Assembly: GCF_000225505.1 (NCBI RefSeq)
Contig: NZ_BACI01000016.1
Location: forward strand, 95,131-159,130
Direction: 5' to 3'
Source of the DNA: Gordonia alkanivorans NBRC 16433
Lineage (GTDB): Bacteria; Actinomycetota; Actinomycetes; Mycobacteriales; Mycobacteriaceae
DNA length: 64,000 bases
The position numbers and the translations under genes were made by a program. Of this stretch, positions 1 to 14,871 are shown one piece after another (within the stretch, counting starts at the first letter, position 1; each line of letters opens with the position of its first letter). The notes beneath the pieces are model-generated. The model saw only the letters and a list, made by a program, of their open reading frames with translations. It was not told the origin of the DNA and ran no database searches.

Positions 1-1
1 G

Positions 2-733
2 GGCTGTATGTACCCGGGCCGCATCATGCTCGGCGTCGGCACCGGCGAGGCGCTCAACGAGTACGCCACCGGGTTCCAGGGGGAGTGGCCCGAGTTCAAA
101 GAGCGCTTCGCCCGCCTGCGCGAGTCGATCAAGCTCATGCGTGAACTGTGGACCGGCGAAGAGGTCAACTTCGACGGCGAGTACTACCACACGCAGGGCG
201 CGTACATGTATGACGTTCCGGAACAACCGATCCCGGTGTACGTCGCCGCCGGCGGGCCGGTCGTCGCACGATATGCGGGACGCGCCGGCGACGGCTTCAT
301 CTGCACCTCCGGCAAGGGCGCCGAGCTCTACACCGAGAAGCTGCTGCCGGCGGTGAAGGAAGGCGCGGAGAAGGCCGAACGCGACTTCGACGCCATCGAC
401 AAGATGATCGAGATCAAGATCTCCTACGATCCGGATCCCGAGCTGGCGCTGGAGAACACGCGCTTCTGGGCTCCGCTGTCGCTGACCCCCGAGCAGAAGC
501 ACAGCGTCAACAGCTCCACCGAGATGGAACGTCTCGCCGACGAGTTGCCCATCGAGCAGGTCGCCAAGCGGTGGATCGTCGCCTCCGATCCCGACGAAGC
601 CGTCGAGAAGGTCAAGTTCTACACCGACGCCGGACTCAACCACCTCGTCTTCCACGCGCCGGGGCACGATCAGCGTCGCTTCCTGGAGAACTTCCAGCGC
701 GATCTGGAACCGCGCCTGCGCAAGCTGGGCTAG
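2..733 (+). CDS. fgd: F420-dependent glucose-6-phosphate dehydrogenase, 5' end missing
   Basis: Oxidises glucose-6-phosphate to 6-phosphogluconolactone while reducing coenzyme F420 in the cytosol; it is the main source of F420H2 in mycobacteria and relatives. The 243 codons present match the C-terminal ~70% of the 336-residue family: [10 protein letters not shown] near the start, then [35 protein letters not shown] and the C-terminal [15 protein letters not shown] are near-identical to M. tuberculosis Fgd1 (Rv0407). The reading frame is open to the left edge, so the true start lies outside the window and the ATG at position 8 is internal. In M. tuberculosis the next genes are pta and ackA; here four other genes intervene. 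Confidence 0.95.
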   Translation, partial: GCMYPGRIMLGVGTGEALNEYATGFQGEWPEFKERFARLRESIKLMRELWTGEEVNFDGEYYHTQGAYMYDVPEQPIPVYVAAGGPVVARYAGRAGDGFICTSGKGAELYTEKLLPAVKEGAEKAERDFDAIDKMIEIKISYDPDPELALENTRFWAPLSLTPEQKHSVNSSTEMERLADELPIEQVAKRWIVASDPDEAVEKVKFYTDAGLNHLVFHAPGHDQRRFLENFQRDLEPRLRKLG

Positions 734-738
734 CCGGG

Positions 739-783
739 TTTCGTAGCAATAGTGCGCGCTATGGCCGCACTATTGCTACGAAA
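739..783. terminator. Perfect 18-bp inverted repeat, likely bidirectional terminator
   Basis: TTTCGTAGCAATAGTGCG (739-756) is followed by a 9-nt loop and its exact reverse complement (766-783). It sits between the convergent fgd and LysR-type genes and overlaps the last codons of the LysR gene, whose stop is at 776-778. A hairpin between convergent genes fits a bidirectional transcription terminator. There is no clear U-tract, as is common in actinobacteria. Confidence 0.7.
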
Positions 784-1675
784 TCGACTGCAGCACAGCG
801 GCGTCGAGGAGTTCGAGTACACGCCGGACCGGCGGGAGGTCGTGTGCGCTCTGGCGCACGCGCACCCGGATCGCGCGGGTGGGTGTGGGATCGACGATGG
901 GGATCGCCACCACCCCCGCGGGCAGGTCGGTGAGCGCGAGTTGCGGTACCACCGTGAGGCCGACGCCGGCGGCGACGAAGCGGATCGCCGTCGGGTAATC
1001 CTGTGTCTCGATGCTGAAGTCGGGCACGAAGCCGACGGACGTGCACGCGCTGAGGAGCGCCTGCCGGCACGGGCCGCGCGCGACGTCGTTGTCGACCCAG
1101 GGCGCCTGGGAAAGCTCGCGCAGGGTCACCGACTCGTGTGCTGCCCACGTCGAATCATTCGGCACCACAGCGTGATACGGATCTGAGGTCAGCGGCCGGC
1201 TGATGAGCCCGGGGGCGTCGAGGGCGGGTCGCTCGGTGTCCTCGACGTAGATCTCCACGTCCGGCGACGCGGTGGACGGCGAGACGAGCTCGATGAGTCG
1301 CAGGTCTAGGCGTAGGCCGGGGAACTCCCGCGAGATCGTGGCCACGATCGGTGGAATCCAGGCGGCGCCGGCGGATGCGAAGTAGTTCATCCGCAACTGC
1401 CCGAGCCGCCCGTCGCGCAGTTCGGAGATCAGCCCGTCCACCCGGGACAGTTCCTCGAACACCGCCTCGGATTCGGCGGCGAGGATGGTGCCGGCCTCCG
1501 TGGGCACGATGCCGCGCCCGTCCCGTTCCACCAGGGTCAATCCGGTCTCGCGCTGAAGGGCGGCGATGTGCTGGCTCACCGCCGACGGTGTGTAACCCAG
1601 GGCGTTGGCGGCCCCGCCGATGGAACGCTCGCCGATGACCGAGCGCAGAACCCGAAGCCGGTGGACGTCGACCAT
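776..1675 (-). CDS. LysR-family transcriptional regulator
   Basis: A 299-residue DNA-binding regulator. The N-terminus VDVHRLRVLRSVIGERSIGG and the helix-turn-helix ALGYTPSAVSQHIAALQRE (about residues 18-40) are typical LysR; the rest is a periplasmic-binding-like effector domain with a late VAAGVGLTVVPQLAL motif. The frame is open upstream to 1741, but the start at 1675 places the HTH at the usual distance from the N-terminus; an ATG at 1681 is also possible. It is divergent from the DMT exporter at 1759 with an 83-bp shared promoter region, so it probably regulates that exporter. The effector is unknown. Confidence 0.85.
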   Translation of the reverse strand: MVDVHRLRVLRSVIGERSIGGAANALGYTPSAVSQHIAALQRETGLTLVERDGRGIVPTEAGTILAAESEAVFEELSRVDGLISELRDGRLGQLRMNYFASAGAAWIPPIVATISREFPGLRLDLRLIELVSPSTASPDVEIYVEDTERPALDAPGLISRPLTSDPYHAVVPNDSTWAAHESVTLRELSQAPWVDNDVARGPCRQALLSACTSVGFVPDFSIETQDYPTAIRFVAAGVGLTVVPQLALTDLPAGVVAIPIVDPTPTRAIRVRVRQSAHDLPPVRRVLELLDAAVLQSIS

Positions 1676-1758
1676 GAACATGACGATACAGCCAGACTTA
1701 ACAAATCGATAGAAACTTTCACTTGTCCTGAAGTGGCTCATGCCGGACGCTGAATGAC

Positions 1759-2817
1759 ATGACCCCGCGCCCCTCGTCTCCTGCAGTTCTCGGCGTCTCC
1801 CTCCCGGCTCTGGCTGCCCTCGTCACCGTCGTGCTGTGGGCGTCGGCGTTCGTGGGCATCCGGGCGTTGGGCGAGTCCTTCTCGCCAGGTGCGATGGCGT
1901 TCCTGCGATTGCTCGCGGCGGTCCTCCCGCTGACGGTCATCGTGCTGGCGGTGCGACTGCGCCGACGCAGTGTCGTCGGCGACGACCGTCCGGTCACCGC
2001 GCGTTTCCCGCGCGGGCGTCCGTTGATGCTGGTCATCGCGTATGGCGTCGCGTGGTTCGCCGGCTACACCATCCTGCTGAACTGGGCCGAGCAGCACCTC
2101 GACGCCGGGACCGCGGCGTTGCTGGTGAACCTGGCCCCGATCCTGGTCGCGGTCGCGGCCGGGCTGTTCTTCGGCGAAGGGTTCGCGCGGCATCTGGTGA
2201 TCGGCATGACCATCGCGTTCGCCGGTGTCGTGCTGATCGCCACGGGCGGATCCGCCACCACCGACGCACACGCCGACTGGCTCGGAGTGCTCCTCGGGAT
2301 CGCTGCCGCGGTGCTCTATGCGGCGGGCGTCCTCATCCAGAAGTCTGCACTCCGCACGGTCGACGCGCTGACCGCCACGTGGCTCGGCGCGCTCGCGGGT
2401 CTGGTCGCGACGCTCCCGTTCGCGCCGACCGCGGTCACCGAACTCGCGCGTGCCGACGCGTCTGCGATCGCCGCGGTGATCTATCTCGGCGTCGGACCCA
2501 CTGCGATCGCCTTCTCGACGTGGGCATATGCCCTGGCGCGCACCGACGCCGGTGCCATGGCCGCGACGACTCTGGTGGTCCCCGCGATCGTCATCGTGAT
2601 GTCCTGGGCACTTCTCGACGAACTGCCGACCGGCGTCGGGATCGTCGGCGGCGTGCTCTGCATCGGCGGGGTGGCGATCGCTCGTCGGTTGTTTCCGCGC
2701 ACCCGCAGGGGCGGCCGCGTCGACGCCGCTCGTTCTCACCCGGTGATCGACGAGGCGGCCGGTGCGGACCTCGAGACGGAATCCCGTGTCGCGGATAGAA
2801 GCGCGACTTCCACGTAG
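1759..2817 (+). CDS. EamA/DMT-family membrane transporter
   Basis: A 352-residue integral membrane protein with about ten hydrophobic segments in two repeats, starting LAALVTVVLWASAFVGIRAL and with the second repeat from about residue 175 (LGVLLGIAAAVLYAAGVLIQ). This is the EamA (RhaT-like) drug/metabolite transporter fold, usually exporting small metabolites or amino acids. The substrate cannot be told from sequence. The hydrophilic tail after about residue 312 is extra. The divergent LysR gene is the likely regulator. Confidence 0.85.
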   Translation: MTPRPSSPAVLGVSLPALAALVTVVLWASAFVGIRALGESFSPGAMAFLRLLAAVLPLTVIVLAVRLRRRSVVGDDRPVTARFPRGRPLMLVIAYGVAWFAGYTILLNWAEQHLDAGTAALLVNLAPILVAVAAGLFFGEGFARHLVIGMTIAFAGVVLIATGGSATTDAHADWLGVLLGIAAAVLYAAGVLIQKSALRTVDALTATWLGALAGLVATLPFAPTAVTELARADASAIAAVIYLGVGPTAIAFSTWAYALARTDAGAMAATTLVVPAIVIVMSWALLDELPTGVGIVGGVLCIGGVAIARRLFPRTRRGGRVDAARSHPVIDEAAGADLETESRVADRSATST

Positions 2818-2901
2818 CGCTACCGATGCGAAGTGGCGACTCTTCTTCGACAACCGCGACCAGGTCGGCCACGCCCCACCCCGATTCGATAGATTTTTCG
2901 C

Positions 2902-3459
2902 ATGGATCGTGACCGCATGGTGGATGTCGGAGTGGGACTCGTCTCCCGCTTCGGCGCCAAGACGTTGAGTCTGACGTCCGTGGCGCGTCACGCAGGTGTC
3001 GCCCGGGCCACCGCTTACCGCATGTTCGGCGGGCGGAATGCGCTGGTCGCGGCGATCGTCGACCGCGAGGTGTCACTGCTGCGCGTGAAGCTGCGGGAGT
3101 GGTCGGCCTCCGCGCCCGACGCCGCGGGCAAGGTCCGCGCGCAGGTCGTGAACGTGTTGCCCTACATCCGTGAGCACGAGGCGCTGCAGTACGTGCTGCG
3201 CAAGGAGCCCGAGGAGATCGTGCGGGCGCTCGTAGCGACGAGCGATTCCTCTGGTTCCACCCTCATCCACCAGATCGTCGACCAGACGCTGCCCGATCTC
3301 GATCCGCTGATCCAGGACCAGCTCGTCCCGGACCCGCGTGGGGCCGCGGAGTTCCTGGTACGGACGATCTACTCGTTGATGCTCATCCCGGACAGTTCGC
3401 TCACCGACGAGCAGATCGCCGATCTCGTCGTGCGGGCGGTCGTCAAGAACGAGGAGTGA
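2902..3459 (+). CDS. TetR/AcrR-family transcriptional regulator
   Basis: A 185-residue protein with an N-terminal TetR helix-turn-helix (LSLTSVARHAGVARATAYRMF, about residues 23-43) followed by a helical ligand/dimerisation domain. The start ATG is followed directly by MDRDRMVDVGVGLVSRFG, the expected first helix. It lies 7 bp upstream of the AGPS-like flavoenzyme gene on the same strand, so the two are probably co-transcribed and the regulator may control its partner. The ligand is unknown. Confidence 0.85.
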   Translation: MDRDRMVDVGVGLVSRFGAKTLSLTSVARHAGVARATAYRMFGGRNALVAAIVDREVSLLRVKLREWSASAPDAAGKVRAQVVNVLPYIREHEALQYVLRKEPEEIVRALVATSDSSGSTLIHQIVDQTLPDLDPLIQDQLVPDPRGAAEFLVRTIYSLMLIPDSSLTDEQIADLVVRAVVKNEE

Positions 3460-3466
3460 TCGCACG

Positions 3467-5077
3467 ATGACCGGGAAACAGGGGTCCACCGCGGACGAGA
3501 CCGCGATCCCGGTCGTCGACATGCGCCGGCCGCGTTGGGGCGACCCGGCGCGCGTCACCGAGCTACCCGCCGCCGCGGCCGCGCTGGCCGGCGACGCCAC
3601 CGAGGATCGCGGTGTCGCCCCCGAGGCGGTCACCCCGCCCGCGCAGACCGTGCCGTCGGCAGTGCGTGCCGATCTCGAAGCCCTCGTCGGCACCGAGCAC
3701 GTCGTCGGCTCCGACGACGCACGCATCCAGCACACCCGGGGCTACTCGACGCCCGATCTGCTGCGGCTGCGCATCGGCGACGCCTCGGACGCTCCGGACC
3801 TGGTGGTCTATCCCGCCGATCACGACGAGGTCGTGCGGATCCTGCAGATCTGCGCCGCTGCGAAGGTCGCGGTCGTGCCGTTCACCGGCGGGACCTCGGT
3901 CGTGGGCGGGCTCGCCCCCGACCGTGCCGGGTTCGACGGTGTCGTCAGCCTCGACCTCCGCCGCCTCGACCGTCTCGTCGAGATCGACGAGATCTCTCGT
4001 GTCGCCACCCTCGAGGCCGGGCTTCGCGGGAGCGCCGCCGAAGCACTTCTGCGTGAGCGGGGATGGACACTCGGACACTTCCCGCAGTCCTACGAGGGCG
4101 CCGGGATCGGCGGCTACGCGGCGACCCGGTCGGCGGGGCAGTCGTCGGCCGGCTACGGACGCTTCGACGAGATGGTCGAGGGACTCGTGCTCGCCACCCC
4201 GCGTGGCACCGTCGAACTCGGGACTGCACCCCGGTCGGCGGCCGGACCCGACCTCCGCCAGCTGATTCTCGGCTCCGAGGGCGCCTTCGGTGTCATCACC
4301 AGCGTCCGGCTGCGCGTCCGTCCCGCCCCGACGACCCGGATCTTCGACGGCTGGCGGTTCGCCTCCTTCGCCGACGGCGCCGCCGCGTTGCGTCGCCTCG
4401 CCCAGGACGGCCCGCTGCCCACCGTCATCCGCCTGTCCGACGAGGTCGAGACCGCGATCAATCTCGCCGATCCTGCACAGCTCGGCGGTGAGTCGACGGG
4501 ATGTCTCGTCGTCACCGGATACGAGGGCGAAGAGCGCGAGGTGCTCCGACGCCGCGACGCCGCGTCGGAGGTGCTCGTCGGCGCCGGTGGCACGGCACTC
4601 GGGGCCGGCCCCGGAGAGTCTTGGCGCACAGGACGTTTCGCCGGACCCTACCTACGCGATCCGCTGCTCGACGCCGGTGTGCTCGTCGAGACCCTGGAGA
4701 CCGCCACCTATTGGTCGAAGCTCCACGAGCTGCGGGCCTCGGTCACCGCCGCGATCACGGATACGCTGACCGCTTCGGGTACTCCGCCGCTCGTGATGTG
4801 TCACATCAGCCACGTCTACTCTTCCGGTGCCTCGCTGTACTTCACCGTGGTCGCGCCGTTCGGCGCCGACCCGATCGCGGAGTGGGCGGCGGCGAAAACC
4901 GCGGCGAACGCCGCGATCCGGGCCACCGGCGCGAGCATCACCCACCATCACGCCATCGGCCGCGACCACCGCGACGCCTACCACGACGAGATCGGTCCGC
5001 TGGCGCTCGAGGCTCTGCGGGCGGTGAAGGCGACCGTCGATCCCGACGGCGTCTGCAATCCCGGCATCCTGATCTGA
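3467..5077 (+). CDS. FAD-binding oxidoreductase, alkyldihydroxyacetonephosphate synthase-like
   Basis: A 536-residue flavoprotein of the VAO/PCMH family. The FAD-binding half has PDLVVYPADHDEVVRILQ and the phosphate-binding PFTGGTSVVGGL (about residues 110-150), then YEGAGIGGYAATRSAGQSS. The C-terminal half carries CHISHVYSSGASLYFTVVAP and THHHAIGRDH, both typical of alkyl-DHAP synthase (AGPS) and its mycobacterial homologues such as Rv3107c. Animal AGPS makes ether lipid precursors; the actinobacterial substrate is not established. The first ~55 residues are a family-unlike lead-in. It follows a TetR gene by 7 bp. Confidence 0.85.
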   Translation: MTGKQGSTADETAIPVVDMRRPRWGDPARVTELPAAAAALAGDATEDRGVAPEAVTPPAQTVPSAVRADLEALVGTEHVVGSDDARIQHTRGYSTPDLLRLRIGDASDAPDLVVYPADHDEVVRILQICAAAKVAVVPFTGGTSVVGGLAPDRAGFDGVVSLDLRRLDRLVEIDEISRVATLEAGLRGSAAEALLRERGWTLGHFPQSYEGAGIGGYAATRSAGQSSAGYGRFDEMVEGLVLATPRGTVELGTAPRSAAGPDLRQLILGSEGAFGVITSVRLRVRPAPTTRIFDGWRFASFADGAAALRRLAQDGPLPTVIRLSDEVETAINLADPAQLGGESTGCLVVTGYEGEEREVLRRRDAASEVLVGAGGTALGAGPGESWRTGRFAGPYLRDPLLDAGVLVETLETATYWSKLHELRASVTAAITDTLTASGTPPLVMCHISHVYSSGASLYFTVVAPFGADPIAEWAAAKTAANAAIRATGASITHHHAIGRDHRDAYHDEIGPLALEALRAVKATVDPDGVCNPGILI

Positions 5078-5105
5078 ACCCCGGGGCGCCACTATGCTGG
5101 GGCGC

Positions 5106-7270
5106 ATGGCCACCGACGCTGCCGTTACCGACCCCGCCGCTGGAGATCGAACCGCAAGGGATGGAGGTGCTGCGGGCGAGTCGACGACCAGCATCTATCT
5201 CGCGTCGGCGGAGGGGGAGACCGGGAAATCCGTCGTGGCGCTGGGCCTGCTGGCACTGCTCGCGGCGACCGGCGGCCGGGTCGGCGTCTTCCGCCCGATC
5301 ATCCGTGCCAACGGCGACAAGCGGGACCCGTTGCTCGACCTCCTGATCGACTACGACTCGGTGGACGTGCCCTACGAGGACTGCCTGGGCGTGACCTACG
5401 AGGAGGTTCACGAGGATCCCGACGCCGCGATCGGCGAGATCGTCGCCCGATTCCATGCGCTGGCAACGCACTGCGACCGCGTCGTGATCGTCGGGTCGGA
5501 CTACACCGACGTCGGAACCCCGTCGGAGCTGAGCTTCAATGCCCGCATCGCTGCCAACCTGTCGGCCCCGATGGTGATCGCGCTGAAGGCCGACGACCGG
5601 TCTCCCGCCGAGATCGCCGATCTCGCCGCGGGGTTGGTGTCCGAGGTCGGCGCGGCCCATGCCACGCCGATTGCGATTGTCGCGAACCGCTGCGACCCGG
5701 ACCGGCTCGACGAGATCCGGACGACGCTGCGCCGCACCGGGGTACCGAGTCTGTGTCTGCCCGAGGAGCCGATCCTGTTCGCGCCCACCATGGCCGAACT
5801 CAAAGAGGCGCTCGGCGCCACCATGTACAGCGGTGACGAGGAACTCCTCGACCACGAGGCCTTGCGGGTGATGGTGGGCGGCATGACCGTCGAACACATC
5901 CTGGAACGCCTCACCGACGGCACGGTCGTGATCACCCCTGCCGACCGCTCCGACGTCCTCCTGGCCCTCGTGAATGCCAATACGGCGCACGGATTCCCGA
6001 GACTGTCGGGCATCATCCTCAACGGTGGACTCAAACCGCACCCGATGATCGAGGCGCTGGTGAGCGGGCTCAAGCCGACGCTGCCGATCATCAGTTGCCC
6101 GCACGGCACCTACGACACCGCGCGGACCGCGGCCCACACCCGGGGCCGGCTCAACGCCGGATCGGCCCGCAAGATCGAGGCGGCGCTGTCGCTGATGGAG
6201 ACCTACGTCGATCCCGACGTCGTCATGCGCAACCTCAACGTCGACGTCCCGTCGGTCGTCACCCCGCAGATGTTCGAGTACCGGCTGATCTCCCGGGCGC
6301 GGGCACAGCGCAAGCACATCGTGCTGCCCGAGGGCGGCGACGATCGCATCCTGCGGGCGGCGAGCAGGCTCCTCCGTCGCGGCGTCGCCGACCTCACACT
6401 GCTCGGCGACCCGGAAGCCGTGCAGGCGAGGGCGATCGAACTCGGCCTCGACCTCTCGGAGGCCACCGTCATCAACCCGGTCACCTCGGAGTACCTGGAC
6501 GAGTTCGCCCGGATCTACACCGACCTTCGCAAGCACAAGGGCATGGATCTGGAACGCGCACAGGAGAAGATGCTCGACGTCTCCTACTTCGGCACCATGA
6601 TGGTGCACACCGGGCGCGCCGACGGGATGGTGTCGGGAGCGGCTCACACGACCGCCCACACCATCCGACCGGCCTTCGAGATCATCAAGACCAAGCCGGG
6701 CGTCTCCACGGTGTCGAGCGTGTTCTTCATGTGCCTGGCGGACACGGTGCTCGCCTACGGTGACTGCGCGATCGTCCCCGATCCCACGGACGAACAGCTC
6801 GCCGACATCGCCATCTCGTCGGCGGAGACGTCGGCGGCGTTCGGCATCGACCCGCGCGTGGCGCTGCTGTCGTACTCCACCGGGACGTCCGGATCGGGTG
6901 TCGACGTCGAAAAGGTCAAGACCGCAACAGAACTCGTTCGGAAGCGCGCTCCCGAGCTGCTCGTCGAGGGGCCGATCCAATACGACGCGGCGGTCGAACC
7001 GTCGGTCGCGGCGACCAAGATGCCCGGCTCCCCGGTCGCCGGTCGGGCGACCGTGCTGATCTTCCCGGATCTCAACACCGGCAACAACACCTACAAGGCG
7101 GTGCAGCGCAGCGCCGGTGCCGTCGCGATCGGTCCGGTCCTGCAGGGCCTGAACAAGCCGATCAACGACCTGAGCCGTGGCGCGCTGGTGTCCGACATCG
7201 TGAACACGGTCGCCATCACCGCGATCCAGGCGCAGCAGGTCGACGCCGACACGGTCGCCGGAGACTCGCG

Positions 7271-7274
<4 letters not shown>
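5106..7274 (+). CDS. pta: Phosphate acetyltransferase
   Basis: Converts acetyl-CoA and phosphate to acetyl phosphate and CoA. The 722-residue protein has the long three-part architecture: an N-terminal dethiobiotin-synthetase-like P-loop domain ([15 protein letters not shown]), a central DRTGG domain (about residues 215-330) and the C-terminal catalytic domain beginning around [20 protein letters not shown], with the family motif [17 protein letters not shown] second ATG at 5094 is in frame, but the ATG at 5106 gives the more usual N-terminus; this choice is uncertain. The stop overlaps the TTG start of ackA by four bases, so pta-ackA is one transcript, as in M. tuberculosis Rv0408-Rv0409. 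Confidence 0.95.
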
Positions 7275-12136
<4,862 letters not shown>

Positions 12137-12140
<4 letters not shown>

Positions 12141-13582
12141 CGGTACTCCCGTATTCGGGGGACGAGTCCGCCGACGATCGCGACGGCGGCGAGGACCGCG
12201 AGCAGGAGTATCCCGGTCCCGGTGAAGCCGAGTACGCGCTGAGCGGTGTTGATGTCGTCGCGGAACGACGTTCGCGCGGTGGTGATCGCGTCGACGAGTG
12301 CACTGTCCACGGCTGTATACGCGCGGGCCGAGCTGTTCAGCCCGTCCCCGACGGTGAGTTGCCGGGCGCGGTCGAAGTTGCCGGTCTGGATGTACCGCCG
12401 GACGCCGGCATCGGTGCGTCTCCACTCCGCCAGCGCCGAGCTCACCGTGTCGAGCTGCTCCGCCGACACCGATCCGGTCTCCTTGGATGTGCGGACGTCG
12501 TCGACGATGCCGCCGATCTTGGCGGTCGTCGCGGCGAAGGTGCGTTCCAGCCCACCCTGATCGCCGCGGCGGATGAGGGACAGGGTCTCGGCCGATCGCG
12601 CCTGCTGGGTCAGGATGCGCGCGGCGGTGAGTTCGCGGAGCGGGTCGGCGCCGTCGGTCCGGGCGTTGCTGGTCGCGGCGACCGACATCAGGCCGGACGC
12701 GAGCAGCCACACCGTCCCCAGGAAGAGCGCGCCGATCGCGGCGACCAGTCCGATGTTGAATCGGCGGCGGGTCCTGCGTGCCAGGTAGCGGGACGTCAGC
12801 ACCATGGCCGTGAGCAGCAGCAGCAGGGGGATGTAGACCGTCCACGGCGGGCGGGTCAGCGAATGCTGCGGATCGGCGATCGCCATCGAACGTCGCTCGT
12901 AGAGGCGCTGGGCGGCCGGCAGGATCTTGTCCTGCATCAACGACGACGCCTGGCCCAGGTACGCCGACCCGACTGGATTGCCCAACCGGTTGTTGGTACG
13001 GGCCGTCTCGATGAGCCCGCTGTAGACCGGGATCGACGTCGACAGGGTGTCGAGGTCCGACGACAGGGCCCGCTCGGTGGCGTCCTCCGTCATCCCCGGT
13101 CCCGGTTCGCTCGAGGTTCCGGTCGCGAGAATCAACGACGACGCTGCCGTCGCCAGCGCGTCGGAGTAGCGTTGCCGCAGCTCCGGCGTCTCCAGGCCGC
13201 CCGAGATGAACGCGGCGTTCGCGGACGCGTCGGCGATCGACAGGGAGCTGTAGAGAACCTGCGCGGCCTCGGCGAGCGGTTCGGTGCGATCGATCAGGCG
13301 CTGCAGGGTCTGGGTGCGGTCTTCGAGCACGGTCGAGGCGTACAGGCCGGTGGTCACGCAGCCGAGGAAGAGGATGACGCAGATGATGATCAGCTTGCCC
13401 GGCGTGGTGACCGAGTAATGCCGCAGCGTTTGGAACGGTGACTGCGCACGCTCGCGGGCCGTGGCGACGAGCTCTCGACGATCGGCGAGGACCTGGCGGA
13501 TCGGCGGCGACGACTGGGCGGGACGGATCATGCGACCGCCACGGGTGAGTGCCGTCCGCACGGAGGACGCATCGCCGGTCAC
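12137..13582 (-). CDS. glnX: GlnX-type membrane sensor protein
   Basis: A 481-residue membrane protein, homologue in position and architecture of Rv0412c. It has four predicted membrane segments: LIIICVILFLGCVTTGLYAS (about 65-84), then two near residues 248-295, and a C-terminal one, GTGILLLAVLAAVAIVGGLV. Between the first two, and between the third and fourth, are large extracytoplasmic helical domains. In mycobacteria GlnX relays amino-acid binding by GlnH to PknG. It is the first gene of the glnX-glnH-pknG operon, each joined by a four-base overlap. Promoter elements must lie in 13583-13857, shared with mutT3. Confidence 0.9.
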
Positions 13583-13857
13583 CTAGCTGATCCCCTTCTC
13601 GAACGCTGGATCGTCTCCGGTGTGGCCGCTCGGTCGCCGGTCCCCGTTCCGGCTCCCGCGACCTGTAAGAAGAAATGACTCATCAGGGTCATCGCTCACC
13701 GGGTCGTGCGTGTTTCAGCCTATGCCATCGGGGAGGGTTCCTCCGGGCATCGCCGTCGCCACGCCGACGGGTTCGTGATCGCCCTGGCAGGTCGCGCGTG
13801 TCTCACTTACGGTGGAGGAAATCCGGCGATCGGCTCGTCGGGCGGCAAGGAGGCGTG

Positions 13858-14340
13858 GTGCGCGGAGACGGCGACGGCTGGCTGATCGATCCCGACGGTT
13901 CACGGTATTGGGGTGTTCACGGCGCGGCGGGTCTGCTGCTCCGGGCGCCGCTGACCGACGGCGCGACCGGCGTTCTGCTCCAGCATCGCGCCGCGTGGTC
14001 GCACCAGGGCGGCACCTGGGCCCTGCCCGGCGGTGCGCGCGACTCCCACGAGGGCGCCATCGACACCGCGATGCGGGAAGCCGAGGAGGAAGCCGGCATC
14101 GACAGCGCCGACCTGCGTGTCGTCGCCGCCGTCGTCACTCACGAGTCACCGGGCGGCTGGACCTACACGACGGTCATCGCCGAGACCGATGCGCCGGTCC
14201 GCACGGTCGCCAACTTCGAGTCGACGGAACTGCGCTGGGTCGAAGAACAGCACGTCGATCAACTCCCGCTGCATCCGGCGTTCGGCCGGGCCTGGCCCAC
14301 CCTGCGCGAGCGGATCGCCGCACTCGACCCGCAGGGTTAG
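13858..14340 (+). CDS. mutT3: NUDIX hydrolase, MutT3-like
   Basis: A 160-residue NUDIX hydrolase; the mycobacterial MutT3 (Rv0413) acts on oxidised or other nucleoside triphosphates. The NUDIX box is complete: GGARDSHEGAIDTAMREAEE then EAGI, fitting GX5EX7REUXEEXGU. The frame is open back to 13675, but an AAGGAGG at 13847-13853 sits four bases before the GTG at 13858 and the resulting N-terminus (VRGDGDGWLIDPDGSRYWG) fits the family, so the shorter start is chosen. The stop overlaps the stop of the convergent LeuA-domain gene. Confidence 0.88.
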   Translation: MRGDGDGWLIDPDGSRYWGVHGAAGLLLRAPLTDGATGVLLQHRAAWSHQGGTWALPGGARDSHEGAIDTAMREAEEEAGIDSADLRVVAAVVTHESPGGWTYTTVIAETDAPVRTVANFESTELRWVEEQHVDQLPLHPAFGRAWPTLRERIAALDPQG

Positions 14341-14834
14341 GGGCTGAGCAGCCGGTTGGCGCCGGAGATCAGCGCGGCGATGTTCGCCTCGTCCCCGGTC
14401 CTGCCCTCGCCGAAGGCCCACGCCTGCCGACCGTTGTTCTCACACAGCAGGAACGTGGCGATCGCCCCGTCGACCTCGCGCTGGTGCAGCCGCAGGATCT
14501 GAACGGGTGCGCCGAGGTCGTACAGGATCGACGTCATCGCGCCGAGCGGTCCGGCGGCGACAGCGCTGCACGACATGAGGCGATCGGCGATCGCGATGGT
14601 CGCGCGGCATTCGACGAGGTCCTGCCGCGCCGGTGCGACCGACCACGATCCGAGCCGGATGGCTCCGTTGCCCGCGTACTCGTCGGTGAAGTGTTGCCAG
14701 CTCATCCCGATGGCCTCCTCGCGCATACCCGCGGGCAGCGGACGGCCGAAGTGTTCGGTGATGGGATCTCCCGACGGCGCGGTCGTGTGCCTGTGTCGTG
14801 AGAAGGATGGGTGAGGCAGATGAAGAAGGTGCAT
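14337..14834 (-). CDS. Stand-alone LeuA allosteric (dimerisation) domain protein
   Basis: A 165-residue protein whose C-terminal ~95 residues resemble the leucine-binding regulatory domain at the end of 2-isopropylmalate synthase: GPLGAMTSILYDLGAPVQIL aligns with the GPxDAxxxAL segment, followed by the LxLHQREVDG equivalent of the VLDYHEHAL segment, and WAFGEGRTGDEANIAALISG like WGVGIDxNIxxASLKAV. No TIM-barrel catalytic domain is present, so it is not itself a synthase. A role as a ligand-binding or regulatory partner is inference. The N-terminal ~35 residues look unstructured and a later start is possible. It lies behind an attenuator-like leader (14872-14960). Confidence 0.7.
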   Translation of the reverse strand: MHLLHLPHPSFSRHRHTTAPSGDPITEHFGRPLPAGMREEAIGMSWQHFTDEYAGNGAIRLGSWSVAPARQDLVECRATIAIADRLMSCSAVAAGPLGAMTSILYDLGAPVQILRLHQREVDGAIATFLLCENNGRQAWAFGEGRTGDEANIAALISGANRLLSP

Positions 14835-14871
14835 CTCGAAAGCCGATTTCGGTCGAAGAACGGATGACCGA

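Noticed and set aside
1738..2991. A 417-codon frame antisense to the DMT transporter.
   Set aside because: Low-complexity charged sequence typical of shadow frames; the transporter has a full helix pattern.
4938..6980. A 680-codon open frame antisense to pta.
   Set aside because: It is a high-GC shadow frame: composition is Arg/Gly/Asp-rich without any family motif, and pta is certain on the other strand.
12141..12845. N-terminal extension of glnH into glnX.
   Set aside because: It would bury the signal peptide; the ATG at 12140 with ATGA overlap is the real start.
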